Of a stretch of DNA of 64,000 nucleotides, positions 11,765 to 22,635 are shown one piece after another. The stretch is from positions 2,404,045 through 2,468,044 of the forward strand of contig JAKSZT010054308.1 of the NCBI GenBank assembly GCA_026826555.1, read 5' to 3'. A model generated the notes under the pieces. The model made no database searches. It saw only the letters and a list, made by a program, of their open reading frames with translations, and was not told the origin of the DNA. Numbering within the stretch: position 1 is the first letter of the stretch; every line of letters starts with the position of its first letter. Position numbers and translations under genes: made by a program. Source of the DNA: Tolypeutes matacus. Its lineage: Eukaryota; Chordata; Mammalia; Cingulata; Chlamyphoridae.

Positions 11765-12560
11765 CACAATTGCATCTTGCAAATCAATAGGCCTGAGTGG
11801 CAGCTAGTGCTGGCCACTTACACCTACTTACTATGCCCTCCTTTCTGAGAGATCCCTGATTCTGCCTACTTTCCTCTGAGAACGCCGCGCTCCCTTCCCC
11901 AGACTCAAAGCGGGTGGTGGTGATCATTCTAATCTAACTCAGTCTTGATAAATCTATTCCTCTTGCCAGGGATACACATGATGCAGCTCCAGCCACCAAA
12001 ACACAAAAAGAAGCCAGTCAAAGGCCTTCTGTGAAAAGGGTTCCTTGCTGTGAATAAGTGATGGAAGGGAAAAAAAACCCAAAACAAAACAACTTCCTTT
12101 TTTCTGCCTCCAGATAGTGCCACCTACATGGGACGCCCAGAACTGCAGCAGCCACCTGGAGACGGAGGGGGAGCTGGCATGAAGGAGATGCCAACATCCT
12201 GAGAAAGGCAAGCAGAGGGCTGGGGCTGTAAAGACAGGGTCTGAGCTGCTGAGGCACCCAGCCCTGGAACTGCTCCACCTGCGGCCTAACCATCACAGCA
12301 CTGGCAATACACCAAAAAGTTACCTCTGAGGTCTGACAGGTAGGGTCATGAGTGATTTTATTCACTTCTTAATAGTTTTCTACAATTTTCAAGTCTTCTA
12401 TAATAAAGTATGCCTCATCCTGAAGTTAAGGGGAAAAAAAAGTAAGAACAAGCACAACAAAAAAGAACTACGTATTGCATGACCCTTGCCTTTAGGATGC
12501 TTACAGTTTAGTTCTAGACACATGTAAATAAATGTGTCATGTAAATAAATGATTGAAATA
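11765..12560. other. No gene recognised; possibly an old repeat
   Basis: Contains minus-strand frames of up to 115 codons (12,018-12,365) without any recognisable domain. 'gtgccacctacatgggacgc' and the following GC-rich part may be an old LTR or DNA-transposon relic, but I cannot name it. Confidence 0.3.
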
Positions 12561-13315
12561 TGATGTGATGAAACTACAATAGATACCACTTCACAGTATC
12601 AAATGGTTAAAATAAAAAGACTCACAATACCCAATGTTGGTGAAGAGGTGGAGCAACTAGAACTCTCACACTCTGCTGGTAGAAACGTAAAATAGTACGA
12701 CCACTTTGGAAAACTGGTAGTTTCTTCTAAGGTGAAACATAAAACTAACTACCCTATAACTCAGCAATTACTTTCCTGGGTACTTACCCAACAAAAAGAA
12801 AAAACAAATGGCCACAAAAATACTTGTACAGGGGGACGGATGTGGCTCAAATGGTTGGGCGTCCGTCTCCCATATGGAGGGACCTGGGTTCGATCCCCAG
12901 GACCTCCCGGTAAAAAAAAAAAAAAAAAAAATACTTGTACAACAATGTCCACAGCAGCTTTATTCTTAATAGCCCCAAACTGAAACAACCCAAATGTCCA
13001 TCAGCTGATGAATGAACAGCTTGTTGAATATTCACATAACGGAATACTAACACATGCAACATGGTTGAACCTCACTGAAAGAAGCCACACACGAGAGTAC
13101 ATATTATACAATTCAATTTTTATGAAATTCTACAACAGACAAAACTAATGTATGGTGATCGAAACCAGAACAGCAGTGGCCTCTGGGGAGAGTGGTAACT
13201 AGAAAGGGGCAGATATGGGTATATATATATCTGTCAAAACTCACTGAATGGTGCACTTAAAATCTGTGCTGTTTATTGTATATAATTACACTCCAATAAA
13301 GAGTCTTATGGAAAA
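12560..13315 (+). mobile_element. Old L1 (L1M-type) 3' end, split by a SINE
   Basis: Sense 3' end of L1: 'ggtgaagaggtggagcaact', 'gaaacaacccaaatgtcc', then 3' UTR 'accagaacagcagtggcct', 'gggtatatatatat' and 'aaaactcactgaatggtgc', ending near 'caataaagagtc' (about 13,293). The layout matches L1MB/L1MC-like 3' UTRs known from mammals. The SINE at 12,831 interrupts ORF2. Confidence 0.78.
12831..12926 (+). mobile_element. DAS-type SINE (short form B), young copy
   Basis: Intact A-box region (gatgtggctcaaatggttgg), B-box gggttcgatcccc and an A tail of about 20. A perfect 15-bp target duplication (aaaaatacttgtaca) lies at 12,816-12,830 and 12,927-12,941. The intact promoter boxes, pure A tail and perfect duplication suggest recent insertion. 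Confidence 0.95.
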
Positions 13316-13339
13316 AGTGGGGTAGCAATACTGGAACAG

Positions 13340-14080
13340 GCTGAATTCATCTTCTTGGATACACACAGAGAAGCTGTTACAGAACAGAGTACTTCTTTCA
13401 GCCAGATGACAGCCACAGGTAAACATCATTTCATGCAGTGATTCAGGGAAATGCTAGGAACATTACAATTATGAGAATTATATATCTATTTGAATCTCAG
13501 GTGTGTGGAGCAAGCTTTGATATTTTGATAAGTTATTAAAAAAGGAAAAATATGCAAGTACACTAATATTAACAGCTTTTAAACAAAATATAGACTTTAA
13601 TTGATTTTATTTAAAATATTACATAATACTTTCGCCAAATATCTTATTAAAATCTGAAATAAAACTGACTAGAATATGAGCTTTTAAAAGTCATTTGGAA
13701 AAAGGCAAATCATAAAGAACTAGAACACAGAATGAGGAAAAAACATTTTTAAACTTATAAGCAGAAGAAATAAAAAAGGACAAAATTTGTCTACAGAAGA
13801 ATGAAAATTAGATTTTGTATGTTTAAAGATAAAGCCAACATTAGATGGCAAACAACAAACTGGAAAAATATTCATTGCAAGTAGTTTTTTGTGCTATTCA
13901 CAATGAGCTTTTTAGAGCATCTATATAACACATATATTTAAAAACTTACACATAATTTATGAATAGGCAGAATATTAACTGAAAAATTTTAAGTGGAAAT
14001 AAAAATGGTTAACAAGCATATGCAAAAATGGTTCAAATTAAATTATAACAAAAAATGTAAATTAAATATTTTTCTTCTTC
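13340..14080. other. AT-rich DNA, no gene recognised
   Basis: Long AT-rich stretch with no open frame above 67 codons and no clear repeat signature. It may hold fragments of old L1 but none is convincing. Confidence 0.4.
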
Positions 14081-15000
14081 CTTCTGTCCCCAGCTCTGGA
14101 GAGGGTAGGGTGAGGGGGACCCACAATGAGCACTCAGGCATTGCTGCCAGCAGGGTAAACTGGTATTCACTTTTTAGAAAGCACATTTCTAAATAAGTCC
14201 TAAGGGACTTAGGCCTACTATAGAGCAGAGCACGGGGGCTGGAAACGGAGCTAGGAAATGTTTCCAGGTACGTATGGGGTTCAATCAGAGTCCTGGCACC
14301 TCAAGCTCTATTGTTAAAAGAAGATAAGGGTATCCCCTCCCCCCCCAACCCCTGCCGTTTTGTTTTTTTTAATGGGGGGTGGGGTGGCAAGGGTAAGGTT
14401 CCCTGAAGATAAGGCACAACAAGTAACTGCTGGAAGACAGATGTGCTCTGCTGAATGTGTTCTGCAGGCCCAAGGATGAGGGTGTGGGCCCTGCCTGGGA
14501 GAGAGCTGAAGGCAGATGCTTGCAAAGTTGCATTAGGGAAGGACAGAGAATGCGCTCTGGGCTGCTGGCCCTCGTGCTGCTGTGCCACAGGTGCCGAGGC
14601 AGGGCAGCTTTGCCCTGGGGAGGGGACCTTTGCCCAAGGCTGCTGCTGTGGAGGCAGCAAAGGCGCCCTGATGACAGGTATGGAAAGCACGAGGTGCAGA
14701 CCTGCATGTACAGCGTGGCTGCATTTGGAGGACACCAAGTAACAGCAACAAAACAAGATGTAGTGCATCTGTACAGCCATGGCTGTTCTCAGGAAAGGTC
14801 AGCAAGGAGACCCGCACTACACACGGAGCTATCATTGCTGGCTCCACCTCTGGAGGCGGGATGAGCTGGATGAAGGGCGGGCTCATTTCTTAGTTTTATA
14901 TATTTTTAAAAGCCTTTCTTGAGTTTTTTTGGAATTTAAAAAGAAAAAGCATTCTTAAGTTCACAATCCTGGATCCCAAAACTCCAGTCAAAGAATGAGC
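14080..15000. other. GC-richer segment open in several frames, unassigned
   Basis: Between 14,300 and 14,886 frames of 95-159 codons are open on both strands. The longest (minus, 14,301-14,780) is proline- and serine-rich with a Cys-rich start and no recognisable domain. Openness on both strands of the same DNA points to base composition, not coding. It may be part of a transcribed UTR or a non-coding exon. Confidence 0.3.
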
Positions 15001-15075
15001 TGTTATTTATAAAATGCTTAGAATAGTGCCTGGCACGTTGTAAGTGTTCAAGTAAATGTTTTAAAAATAAAGACC
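15000..15075 (+). repeat. MIR 3' end fragment
   Basis: 'taaaatgcttagaatagtgc', 'ctggcacgttgtaagtg' and 'tcaagtaaatg' correspond to the sense 3' end of MIR. Confidence 0.55.
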
Positions 15076-15364
15076 CCACAGAAAAAGACTCCCACTATGG
15101 GGGGATAGCCTTTATATGCAACTATCAGAGTTCAGAAAAGACTGGAGGGAGTGAAACATCTCACATGGTGGCATTTTCCAGGTGGCTACTCCTTGGGGCC
15201 TGACCCTCAGCTTCTGGGGGTTCAGGCACACATGGGGAGAGGCTGTGACTTTCCGGGACAGACTCACAGTGCTGGAGTCAACAGGAACTTTCAGTGTGAA
15301 CTGTATCGATCATGCAGATTGGAATCCTCATCAGAGTGATGCCAGCATTTTCCCCTGTGGGCAG

Positions 15365-16000
15365 ATTTTCATTCATCCAGTTAATAAACATTTCTTGAGC
15401 ACCTACTACATGCCAGGCACTGTTCTAGGCCCTAGAGATACAGCGGTAAGCAAAACAAAAACCCTTGTCTTCATTCTCATGAAGTTGATGTTCCAGTGAA
15501 GAGAGACAGGCAATAAAATAAACATACACTGTCGGTTGGCTGTAAGTGCTATAAAGAAAAATAAAGCCAGCTAAGAGTGGGAGGTGGGGAATAAAAGAAA
15601 AGAGCACCCATCTCTGTCCTCAAGGGCTCTCAGTCTAGTGGAGAACTGACCAGTAAACAGACAGTTATTGGAGAGAAATAAAATCTTCACTAGAGTGGTG
15701 CTCAGGTATTTATGAAAACAGAGAGAAGGGTTGCCTAACCCATTAGGGGAGGTCAAGGAATGCTTCGAGGACAAGCATGAGCTGAATCCAAAGGGATATA
15801 CAGAAGTCAGCCAGATGAAGCAGTGTGGAAGAGCAACCCAAGAGGCAGATGCAAAGTCATGGAAGGGACAGAGAGTGTGTGACGGATGCTACAATGGAAT
15901 AACAACGCGTGACGGGAAAACAAACCAGGTGGATTCATTCCACTTAGAAGGCTCTGGAACAGCCTCACAAGAGTGGGAGATGAGCAGTCATCTGCCAAGC
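15365..16000. repeat. Ancient mammalian LINE 3'-UTR-like fragment
   Basis: 'catttcttgagcacctacta', 'tgccaggcactgttctaggc', 'agagatacagcggtaagc' and 'tctagtggagaactgacc' form the common mammalian repeat found in old L1M/L1ME 3' regions. The family is not certain. It continues with 'ggtcaaggaatgcttcgagg', and all of it is heavily diverged. Confidence 0.5.
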
Positions 16001-16129
16001 ACATATACACACCTGCAGCAGCTATCTTCTGTTTTTGCCTGCCTAGGACCTCTGCCCATCCCATGTGATTCTGGAGGGGCAGTTTACTCCTTCATCCCAG
16101 GAGTTGGCCTGTGACACAAGCCTGTTCAA

Positions 16130-17470
16130 TCACAGTATCCCTATCCCCCTGTCCACAGGGGATTCATTTAACAATGCTAGAAGACAGCTGTAAAGTCACA
16201 GGCTTGGGGCTGCCAGTAGTCAGTTTTTTCACCAGGTGTAGAGAAAGCAACAGGAGAGAATGAGGCCAATGAACAAAAAGAAGCAGAAAAGGCAGAGCCA
16301 TGACATCATTTAAGCCCTGGGTCCAGCCATGCCCTAAGCTCACCTTTAGACTTAGTTAAATGAGCAAAGGTTAAAAAAAAAATCTTTCATTGCTTAAGTT
16401 GGTTTACATTGGTTTATTGGTTTTCTGTCATTTGCAATAGATTAATATACTCCTTTTGTTTTGGAAAGAGCTTCACTGTGTGTTGGAGGGGGTGGAACAT
16501 AGAGGTGGTAGAGAGGGAAAAGGAGAATGGATGTCAGAGAGACTCTCCCATTAAGCCTGATAAAGACGGTGAAAGAGGTGGCTTCAAAGCATCTGGGAGG
16601 GTATTGAAGCAGCAACTAAAGTTCCTTGGGTAGAGGAATTCAGTGGTATGTGTAAGTCATAGTACATCTTGTAGGGTTATAAGAACATCTCAGGTCCCTA
16701 ATAGATCACTACACAGCCTTAAGACATCTCCAGAGAATCCAAGAATATCATTTGTTTAGAAAACCAGTTTACTATTCCTACCTTAATGCACATATCTTTC
16801 CCAAATATTTAATTTTGAGACAAAGTTAATATTTTGAACTTTTATTCCTGATGCCAAACTTATCTGATGCTCTCCAGAAAACATAATTCAAGCAGCTGTA
16901 CCCGTCATGGTCCAAGTCTAACATGTTACAGCAAAACAAATTGCTCTAAGGGATTACTGCAGAAACCCCCAAACTCAGATTCTGTTGTACACACATATGA
17001 AAACTCTAATCAGTTTGTCACAGATAATAATACCCGATTTGGTTGGAAACACAGCTCAAATCTTTAAATCCATATAACATAAAGATGTTCATATTATACT
17101 ACGTTATATTATAAAAATAGCTAACTTAAGGAAGCCTTTGTGTATTAATCATGGGCCTCCATATGGCAGAAATAATAATGCCTGAAGACTGTTCCTTCTT
17201 TCCACAAATATTTACCAAATACCTACTGTGTGCCCACGATCCCAGCACTGTGTGCCCATGAGCCTTTCCTTTTTCTCTGGGTGAAAAGGCCAGACGTCGG
17301 TTCACATCTGGACAATGCTGGGTAAAATGTAAAATAAAAGATACTGTATCACTGGACAATTTGAGATGTTATTCTTGCACCAAATACTGGTGCTCTAAAC
17401 TCTGCACATACCCCACCCACCCCCAGTCAGGTTCACATTGCTAGGACACAAGTGGCTAAAAAAGAACAAA
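16130..17470. other. No gene recognised
   Basis: Mixed-composition DNA with only short open frames (60-77 codons) lacking domains. 'tttaccaaatacctactgtg' at about 17,215 is another short fragment of the widespread LINE-3'-like repeat. Nothing else is supported. Confidence 0.4.
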
Positions 17471-17474
17471 ACCT

Positions 17475-17690
17475 AAACCACATAGTCTAGTCTGAAGGCC
17501 TGGGTTCAAGTTCCAGTTCTACCATTAACTAGTCAGGATCTTGGCCAAGCCTCACCTGGATCTGTAAAATGGGGATGATGTCTACTCATTGCACTGGATT
17601 GCTGGAGTTAGTGTATGTAAAGTGCATAGCACAATAGCAGGCACACAGCAAGTGCTTAATAAAGAGAAACTGTAATTACTAGAATAAAGT
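17475..17690 (+). repeat. MIR SINE
   Basis: Sense MIR nearly full length: 'gcctgggttcaagttccag', 'ctaccattaactagtcagg', 'tctgtaaaatggggatgatg', 'gtaaagtgcatagcac', 'gcaagtgcttaataaa'. Confidence 0.9.
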
Positions 17691-17889
17691 GAGGCCTTAA
17701 CGTCTTTCCAGCTCTAAAATTCAATGACGTGTACCGTGATTATGGGTTTTGAGACACCCCCCCACCCCCACCGTCTGATTTATCATATCTGGCAGAATGG
17801 TAAACATCCAAAATAGCAAAAAGTTCCCCTGCTTCTCAAGCAGGTAGACCAATGGGAAACCTTCAGCAAGCCAGCAAGTTCAAGTGCCT

Positions 17890-18095
17890 GGGTGCTAGGC
17901 CCTTACTAATAATAGCTAGACACTTCAAATTCTGATAACAACCCTGCAAGGTAGATATAATTATCCTCATTTTGTAGATAAGACCAAACAGGAGCAGAGA
18001 GATTAAATAACTCATTCAACGTCACACAGCTGGTAAGTGGCAGCAGGATTGACTCTAAAGTTCATGCCACTTTTCCACTCTATTCCCCTGCTTCC
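17890..18095 (-). repeat. MIR SINE
   Basis: Inverted MIR: 'ccctgcaaggtagatataat', 'cattttgtagataag', 'gtcacacagctggtaagtgg', 'cttttccactctattcc'. An 11- to 15-base G run lies just downstream at about 18,168-18,183. Confidence 0.85.
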
Positions 18096-19065
18096 CATTA
18101 CCGTTAAATAAATGAAAATATTGAAAAAGATATGTCAGGACCTTTAAAAAAAAAGAAAGAAAGAAAAGCGGGGGGGGGGGGGGCGCCCAGACCAAAACAA
18201 GCCCTCTTGGGAGAGAAAGACGTTGGCAACATTACTCCCGCTTTCCCAACAGTTTGATGCTCCTGCGTTCTCTGCTCCAGATGCCCTGCTCTAGCGATCC
18301 TGCCTCCCACTCCAGTAACTGTGATGGCCTCGGTGTGCAAGTCTCCACCCTCCGTCTATTCTGCTCCCTCAGCTAAGCATGCCTGGACTCTCCCCAAAAG
18401 CGTTGGATTTACAATGACTGGTATCCCTTTTTGCAAGTTTCCCAAACTCTAACACCAACACGGAACACGTGGAGCAGGCTTACGGTGCTCCAACAATCAA
18501 GGCAAACATTCAGAGGGAGGAGAGGTGACGCAACCAGGCCTCTGGCACTAGGGCCGGGCAGAGGCTGAGCGCGGCGGCCGTGAGCCGGCAGGGGCTCCAC
18601 CGTGCACGCCTATACTTTCCCGGTGGGCAAGGCAAGGGCGGCGGATTTTATCCCTGAGATGCCCGCCTTCCAAGCAGTACGGGACAAGGCGCAGAAAGAA
18701 GGCCACCAGGGCGAGTCCCAGGCGCCACGCTCTCCAGTCCCTCTCCGAGGCGGGGGAATCGGAGAGAGGGAAACAAGGGCCTTTGGTACCCAGCTGCCCG
18801 GCTCCGGCTGGCGCGAGCGCCTGAGCATCCGTGCGCAGCCTCTGCCGCCTACACCCGCGCACCAAGAGGCGCACACACACGCATACAAGCACACGGGCCC
18901 CGGGCGCCCGCTCCCTCCGGCGGCTGCCCGGCCCAGCCTCTGTCCTCCACAGGGTACCCGCACCCCTACCCGGGCCGGCGGCCACCTTCTCCCCGCCGAG
19001 GCGGCCCCGCGCTTTCTCTTCCATTAGAGCCAGGGTCGGGAGAGGGAGCGTTCCGGCCGCGGAAG

Positions 19066-19140
19066 GTGATGGCGGAGAAGCAGAACGCGTCTTACCGGGC
19101 CTTGCAATGCCTCGGGACCCAGCCAGACACCAGAGGTGGC
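19066..19140 (+). other. Possible plus-strand short 5' coding start (weak)
   Basis: An ATG at 19,069 in fair context (G at -3 and +4) begins a frame that stays open to 19,290 and starts M-A-E-K-Q-N. The frame has no recognised homologue, no good downstream donor, and overlaps the candidate leftward exon. It is recorded as an alternative reading of the island, not as a called gene. Confidence 0.12.
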
Positions 19141-19160
19141 CACTGCCGCCAGAACTCTGC
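19096..19160 (-). other. Candidate non-coding first exon ending in a consensus splice donor
   Basis: On the minus strand the bases ...aaggcccg|gtaagacg form a good 5' splice site (exon edge at 19,096; GT at plus 19,094-19,095). A second donor-like site on the same strand is cctgaag|gtagag (plus near 19,193-19,200). The exon start is estimated from the CCAAT boxes, not seen. No coding frame is proposed for it and the downstream exons were not identified in the window. Confidence 0.4.
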
Positions 19161-19499
19161 CCCCGCCCTCCCCCACCACGTAGCCCTCTCTACCTTCAGG
19201 CCGGAATCAATGGCCGGGTCGCGGATTGGTGACATCATTGGCGCGCCGGCGTGGGAGGGTGTGCCACGTGATCCTTCCCGCTTTTGTTAGCATCCTGGGA
19301 AAGCTGGGTTTTTGTTACTGTTTTCCATGGGTTATTACTGGTTTGCTAGCGGCGTTGTTGAGGGCACGGTGGGGCACTTGGATTTGGGATGCTTTGCTTT
19401 TGCTGATGGCTTTGATTATTCCTCTTCGGTTATTAATAACATGTTTGGGCCGGCAGGGCTGAGGATATGTAGGTATAATCCTTTTTTTTAAAAAAAATG

Positions 19500-19865
19500 G
19501 ACCTCAAGTACACAGAATTAAATAATACACCATCATCACTGGTCTTTGGATGGCCCATTTAAATTAAGTTAATTTAGTTTTAATAATAGAATGAACACAT
19601 CCTTTAACTTGCCACCCCACCCAAGAACTAAAATGTTACCAATAACATTCATCCACTTATAAGAGTCTTCCCATCCTTTCCTGCTGGGTCCCCCTCAGAA
19701 GTAACCTCCATCCTGAACTTGTGTTTATCATTACATTGCTTTAGTTTTTTTTTTTTTTTTCATATTTACATATATTACTCAATATATATATTTCTATTTT
19801 AGATTTTTGCTTGTGTTTGAACTTTCATCTAGTGTTCTGGGACTTTTATTTTCAAGACCATGTTA
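19500..19865 (-). mobile_element. Old L1, piece 1 (3' UTR side)
   Basis: Inverted 3' region of an ancient L1: 'taagagtcttcccatccttt', 'gtaacctccatcctgaactt', 'gcttgtgtttgaactttc'. It begins a split minus-strand L1 whose pieces continue in order at 20,501, 21,826, 33,930, 34,690, 36,290 and 44,691. Confidence 0.6.
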
Positions 19866-19870
19866 CTAGG

Positions 19871-20495
19871 TGTGGCAGTCTGAGATTATTTATGAACTCT
19901 AAAAAAGATAAGGATTGTTTGTAAACTGGTGTGTTCTTCTGGGCGTGCTAGTGATTGTATTAGATTCAGCTGAGATGTCTTTGATTAAATTATGTTACAA
20001 TTAGGGCTTTAATTTGACCACATCAGTGGGGTGTAACTCTGGTTAAGAACCCACCCCCTTGGTGGGCTGATATAAAAAGGGCACTCACTCAAGAAGACAC
20101 AGAAGAAGGCACAGGATGGAAAAGAGCTCCGTAGACACAGCAGAGGAGAGTACTTTGATCCTGTAGCCCGGGAAAGAGAGATGAGCCATTTTGCCTGATA
20201 GTTTGCAGCTGAGCTGAAGAAGCTGGGAAAGAAACAAACCCTATGCCAGCCTACAGCTAAGATCAGAATTAGCTGGGCCCGCAAAGCCTTAAGAGGAAGA
20301 AGGAAGGAAAGACCAGGCCTGCCATCTTACTTCAACACGTGACAACTGACTTGGGTGAGAAAGTACCTCTTATGGTCCCTTGAGTTGGACTCTTTAGGGC
20401 TTTGTAACTAAGCTTTTACCCCAAATAAATACCCTTTATAAAACCCAACAGATTTCTGGTACTTTGCATCAGCACCTCTTTGGCTGACTAATACA
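19871..20495 (+). mobile_element. Solo LTR of an ERVL/MaLR-like element
   Basis: Starts tgtggcagtctgagatta and ends gctgactaataca. It has a TATA-like gatataaaaaggg at about 20,070 and an AATAAA (ccccaaataaatac) near 20,423. A 5-bp target duplication is ctagg (19,866-19,870) and ctaga (20,496-20,500), one mismatch. The same family is inverted at 37,422-38,039. No internal region is present. The ORF at 20,009-20,284 on the minus strand is chance. Confidence 0.8.
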
Positions 20496-20500
20496 CTAGA

Positions 20501-20752
20501 GTTCATCCTTGTTGAAGCAAGTTGCATTTAATTCATTTTTGCTTCCATATAATAATCCATTATATGAGTGTGCCATAATTTATTTACCCATTCTCTGGTT
20601 GTTGAACATACATGCAATTTCTAGTTTTTTTGCTATTCCCAGCTATGCTCCTATGAACATTGCTTTCTGATGCTCTGGTACAAAAATTTCTCTTGGGTAT
20701 ATTTACCATGGAGTGGAATTGATGGGTCTTGAGTATACTTCTGTTACTTTAT
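20501..20752 (-). mobile_element. Old L1, piece 2 (ORF2 3' region)
   Basis: Inverted, eroded ORF2: 'ataatttatttacccattc', 'tgctcctatgaacattgc', 'tataccatggagtggaatt'-like text at 20,700. It follows piece 1 in L1 order; the LTR at 19,871 separates the two. Confidence 0.65.
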
Positions 20753-20768
20753 ATAATGCCAATTTTTA

Positions 20769-21808
20769 AAAACACCTCAATTTTATTGATACATATTAAT
20801 AAAGCATAAATCCATCAAAAGTATAAAATCAATGATATTTGGTGTAATCACATATTTGTGCATTCATCACTTCAGTCATTCTTAGAGCACTTTCATTATT
20901 CCAATAATAATAACAACAACAAAAAAAAACACCTCATCACCTCGCAATCTCTCTGTGCTTCCCCTACTGTACATAGCTGCTATTCTTTTTCCTTCTCTTT
21001 AGTATATTTGTATTTATATTTTGTAAAAACAGTCTTTTATATATAATATCACTCATATGTGTTTTACATGAGGTTTTACTATCTTACAGTCCCATGTTAC
21101 AGTTTTTAGCTTTCCTTCTAGTAATATACATGACCTTAGACTTTCCCTTTCAACCACTGTCATACCCATATAATAGCTCTGTTAGTTACAAAAATGGTGA
21201 AAGATATCTTTCACCATTTCTATTCATTTCCAAAGATTTACAAACAACCTTTTCACCAATTCTGCACAGATTAACCCTTAGCTTTCCATTCACTAAACTC
21301 ATTCTATTTTCTTGTAATCCATATTCAACTTATTAATTTCATGAGTTTACACAATATATTTAGTTCATAATAGCGCAATCTTATAGTATTTGTCCTTTTG
21401 CCAACATAATGTCCTCCAGGTTCATCCATGTTGTCATATGCTTTACGACTTCATTTCTTCTTACTGTTGCATAATATTCCACTGTGTGTATAAACCACAA
21501 TTTGTTTATCCATTCATCAGTTGATGGACACTTGGGTTGCTTCCAACTTTTGGCAATCATGAATAATGCTGCTATGAACATCCATATGCAGATGTCTGTT
21601 CGTGTCTCTGCTCTTAGGTCTTCTGGGTATATACCTAGTAATGGTATTGCCAGGTCACATGGCAAGTCTATGTTCAACTTCCTTAGGAACTGCTGAACAG
21701 TCTTCCACAGTGGCTGTACCATTTTACATTCCCACCAACAGTGAGTAAGTGTTCCTATCTCTTCACATCCTCTCCAACACTTACAGTTTTCTGAGTTTTT
21801 AATAGCTT
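20769..21808 (-). mobile_element. 5'-truncated L1 (3' UTR type 2 and end of ORF2)
   Basis: The 3' UTR starts at the low end with 'caattttattgatacatatt', the same tail type as the 8-kb L1 at 36,628-44,679. The last 113 codons of ORF2 are open at 21,381-21,722 on the minus strand. Diverged target duplication: ataatgccaattttta (20,753-20,768) and ataatgtcaaattttta (21,809-21,825). It lies inside the old L1. Confidence 0.85.
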
Positions 21809-21825
21809 ATAATGTCAAATTTTTA

Positions 21826-22206
21826 TCCAAAGTGATTGTAGCAGTTTATGTTCCTACCAGCACCCACATTTTCCCTAACACCTTATACTTCTTGATTTTT
21901 GCCAATGAAATGGTACTTAAATGGCTTTAGTGGCATATCCTGAGGTTTAGCTTCTCTTTTACATATTTACTAACCATCCATAGTTCCTCCCCTTGCCCCC
22001 AGATGGCTCCCTCATCTGTCTATCTGTTTCCTCATTGTTTTTGCTCATTGGTTTTTTTGCTCGTTGTATGCACTCATTGTTTTTGCTCATCGTCTGCTTG
22101 TTTTTTCTTTAGGAGACACCAGGAACCAAACCCAGGATCTCCCATATCTTTTTCTTAGCGATTTATTGGAGTTCTTTATATAGTCTGGATACTAATTCTT
22201 TGTCAG
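21826..22206 (-). mobile_element. Old L1, piece 3, with a decayed DAS SINE fragment
   Basis: L1 ORF2 text resumes ('gtagcagtttatgttcctac', 'tggagttctttatatagtct', 'actaattctttgtcag') up to the point where the retrovirus begins. From about 21,985 to 22,152 it holds an inverted, partly deleted DAS-type SINE: 'caccaggaaccaaacccagg' is the inverted B-box region. Confidence 0.65.
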
Positions 22207-22635
22207 TGTTCCAACCCAGCTCCTGAAGGGTATGGGTTGATGCGGCTGTGAGACCAAAGATCACAATCGGTACTGAGTCAGGCATAAGCTTTATTGGGAA
22301 TTACAAACAGGAGTCTCCAGTGGCGGCAGTCCAGAGAATGAAGGTAGGGCTCCGCAAAGAGGCGGGAAAATGAGGGGCAATAAAAGGGTCTCAGAACAAA
22401 AACATTTCATAACAGAGATTCTGCTAGTGTCACATGAAGCACACAAATGGGGTCTGGTGATGTTATTTTAGGACATGCACAGCCTGGAGATTACAGTTTA
22501 CGATACCATCTATATGTTCTTTTCCTTCTGGGGAGGATCATTAATCTTTTAACTTATATCTGGGTCATGCAGGCAGCTACATGCTGGGGCTTTGTTTCAT
22601 TTAAGGAGGGGTAGCCCAGGCCCTGGGTCCCCACA
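22207..22635 (-). mobile_element. 3' LTR of an endogenous retrovirus
   Basis: In minus sense it begins TGTGGGGACC (at 22,635) and ends GGAACA (at 22,207), the usual TG...CA limits. An AATAAAG polyadenylation signal lies at plus 22,289-22,295. Directly upstream is a purine-rich tract (plus 22,636-22,649, atccacccccatcc, which is ggatgggggtggat on the minus strand), the expected polypurine primer. A matching 5' LTR is not present in the window. Confidence 0.85.

Larger units (their letters stand above)
18540..19310. promoter_or_regulatory. CpG-island promoter region, probably of a leftward (minus-strand) gene
   Basis: About 770 bp with dense CpG and GC boxes (for example ggcggcggccgtg near 18,570, gcggccgcggaag near 19,055), which contrasts sharply with the AT-rich, CpG-poor surroundings. 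Seen at the right edge: ATTGG (minus-strand CCAAT) at 19,225-19,229 and 19,237-19,241 flanking TGACATCA (19,230-19,237, one base from a CRE), CACGTG at 19,265-19,270, and a YY1-like GATGGCGG at 19,068-19,075. CCAAT boxes usually lie 60-100 bp upstream of the start, so leftward transcription would begin near 19,150. A plus-strand transcript from a bidirectional promoter cannot be excluded. Frames of 117-158 codons across the island (18,548-19,024 minus; 18,602-19,027 plus) are arginine- and proline-rich, as GC-rich DNA gives by chance; none is recognisable. Confidence 0.75.

Noticed and set aside
12831..12926. A tRNA gene
   Set aside because: A- and B-box-like motifs come from the SINE head. 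There is no cloverleaf with a proper anticodon arm, and it has a poly(A) tail and target duplications.
14301..14780. A 159-codon minus-strand frame, the longest outside repeats in the left half
   Set aside because: Several other frames over the same GC-rich DNA are open, including on the plus strand. The peptide is low-complexity with no family.
18548..19024. A 158-codon minus-strand frame in the CpG island
   Set aside because: Arg/Pro/Gly-rich, typical of random frames in GC-rich DNA, and crossed by the plus frame 18,602-19,027.
19226..19462. A 78-codon hydrophobic plus-strand frame after the CpG island
   Set aside because: No Kozak support, no homologue and no downstream exons seen. Hydrophobic runs are expected in T-rich DNA.
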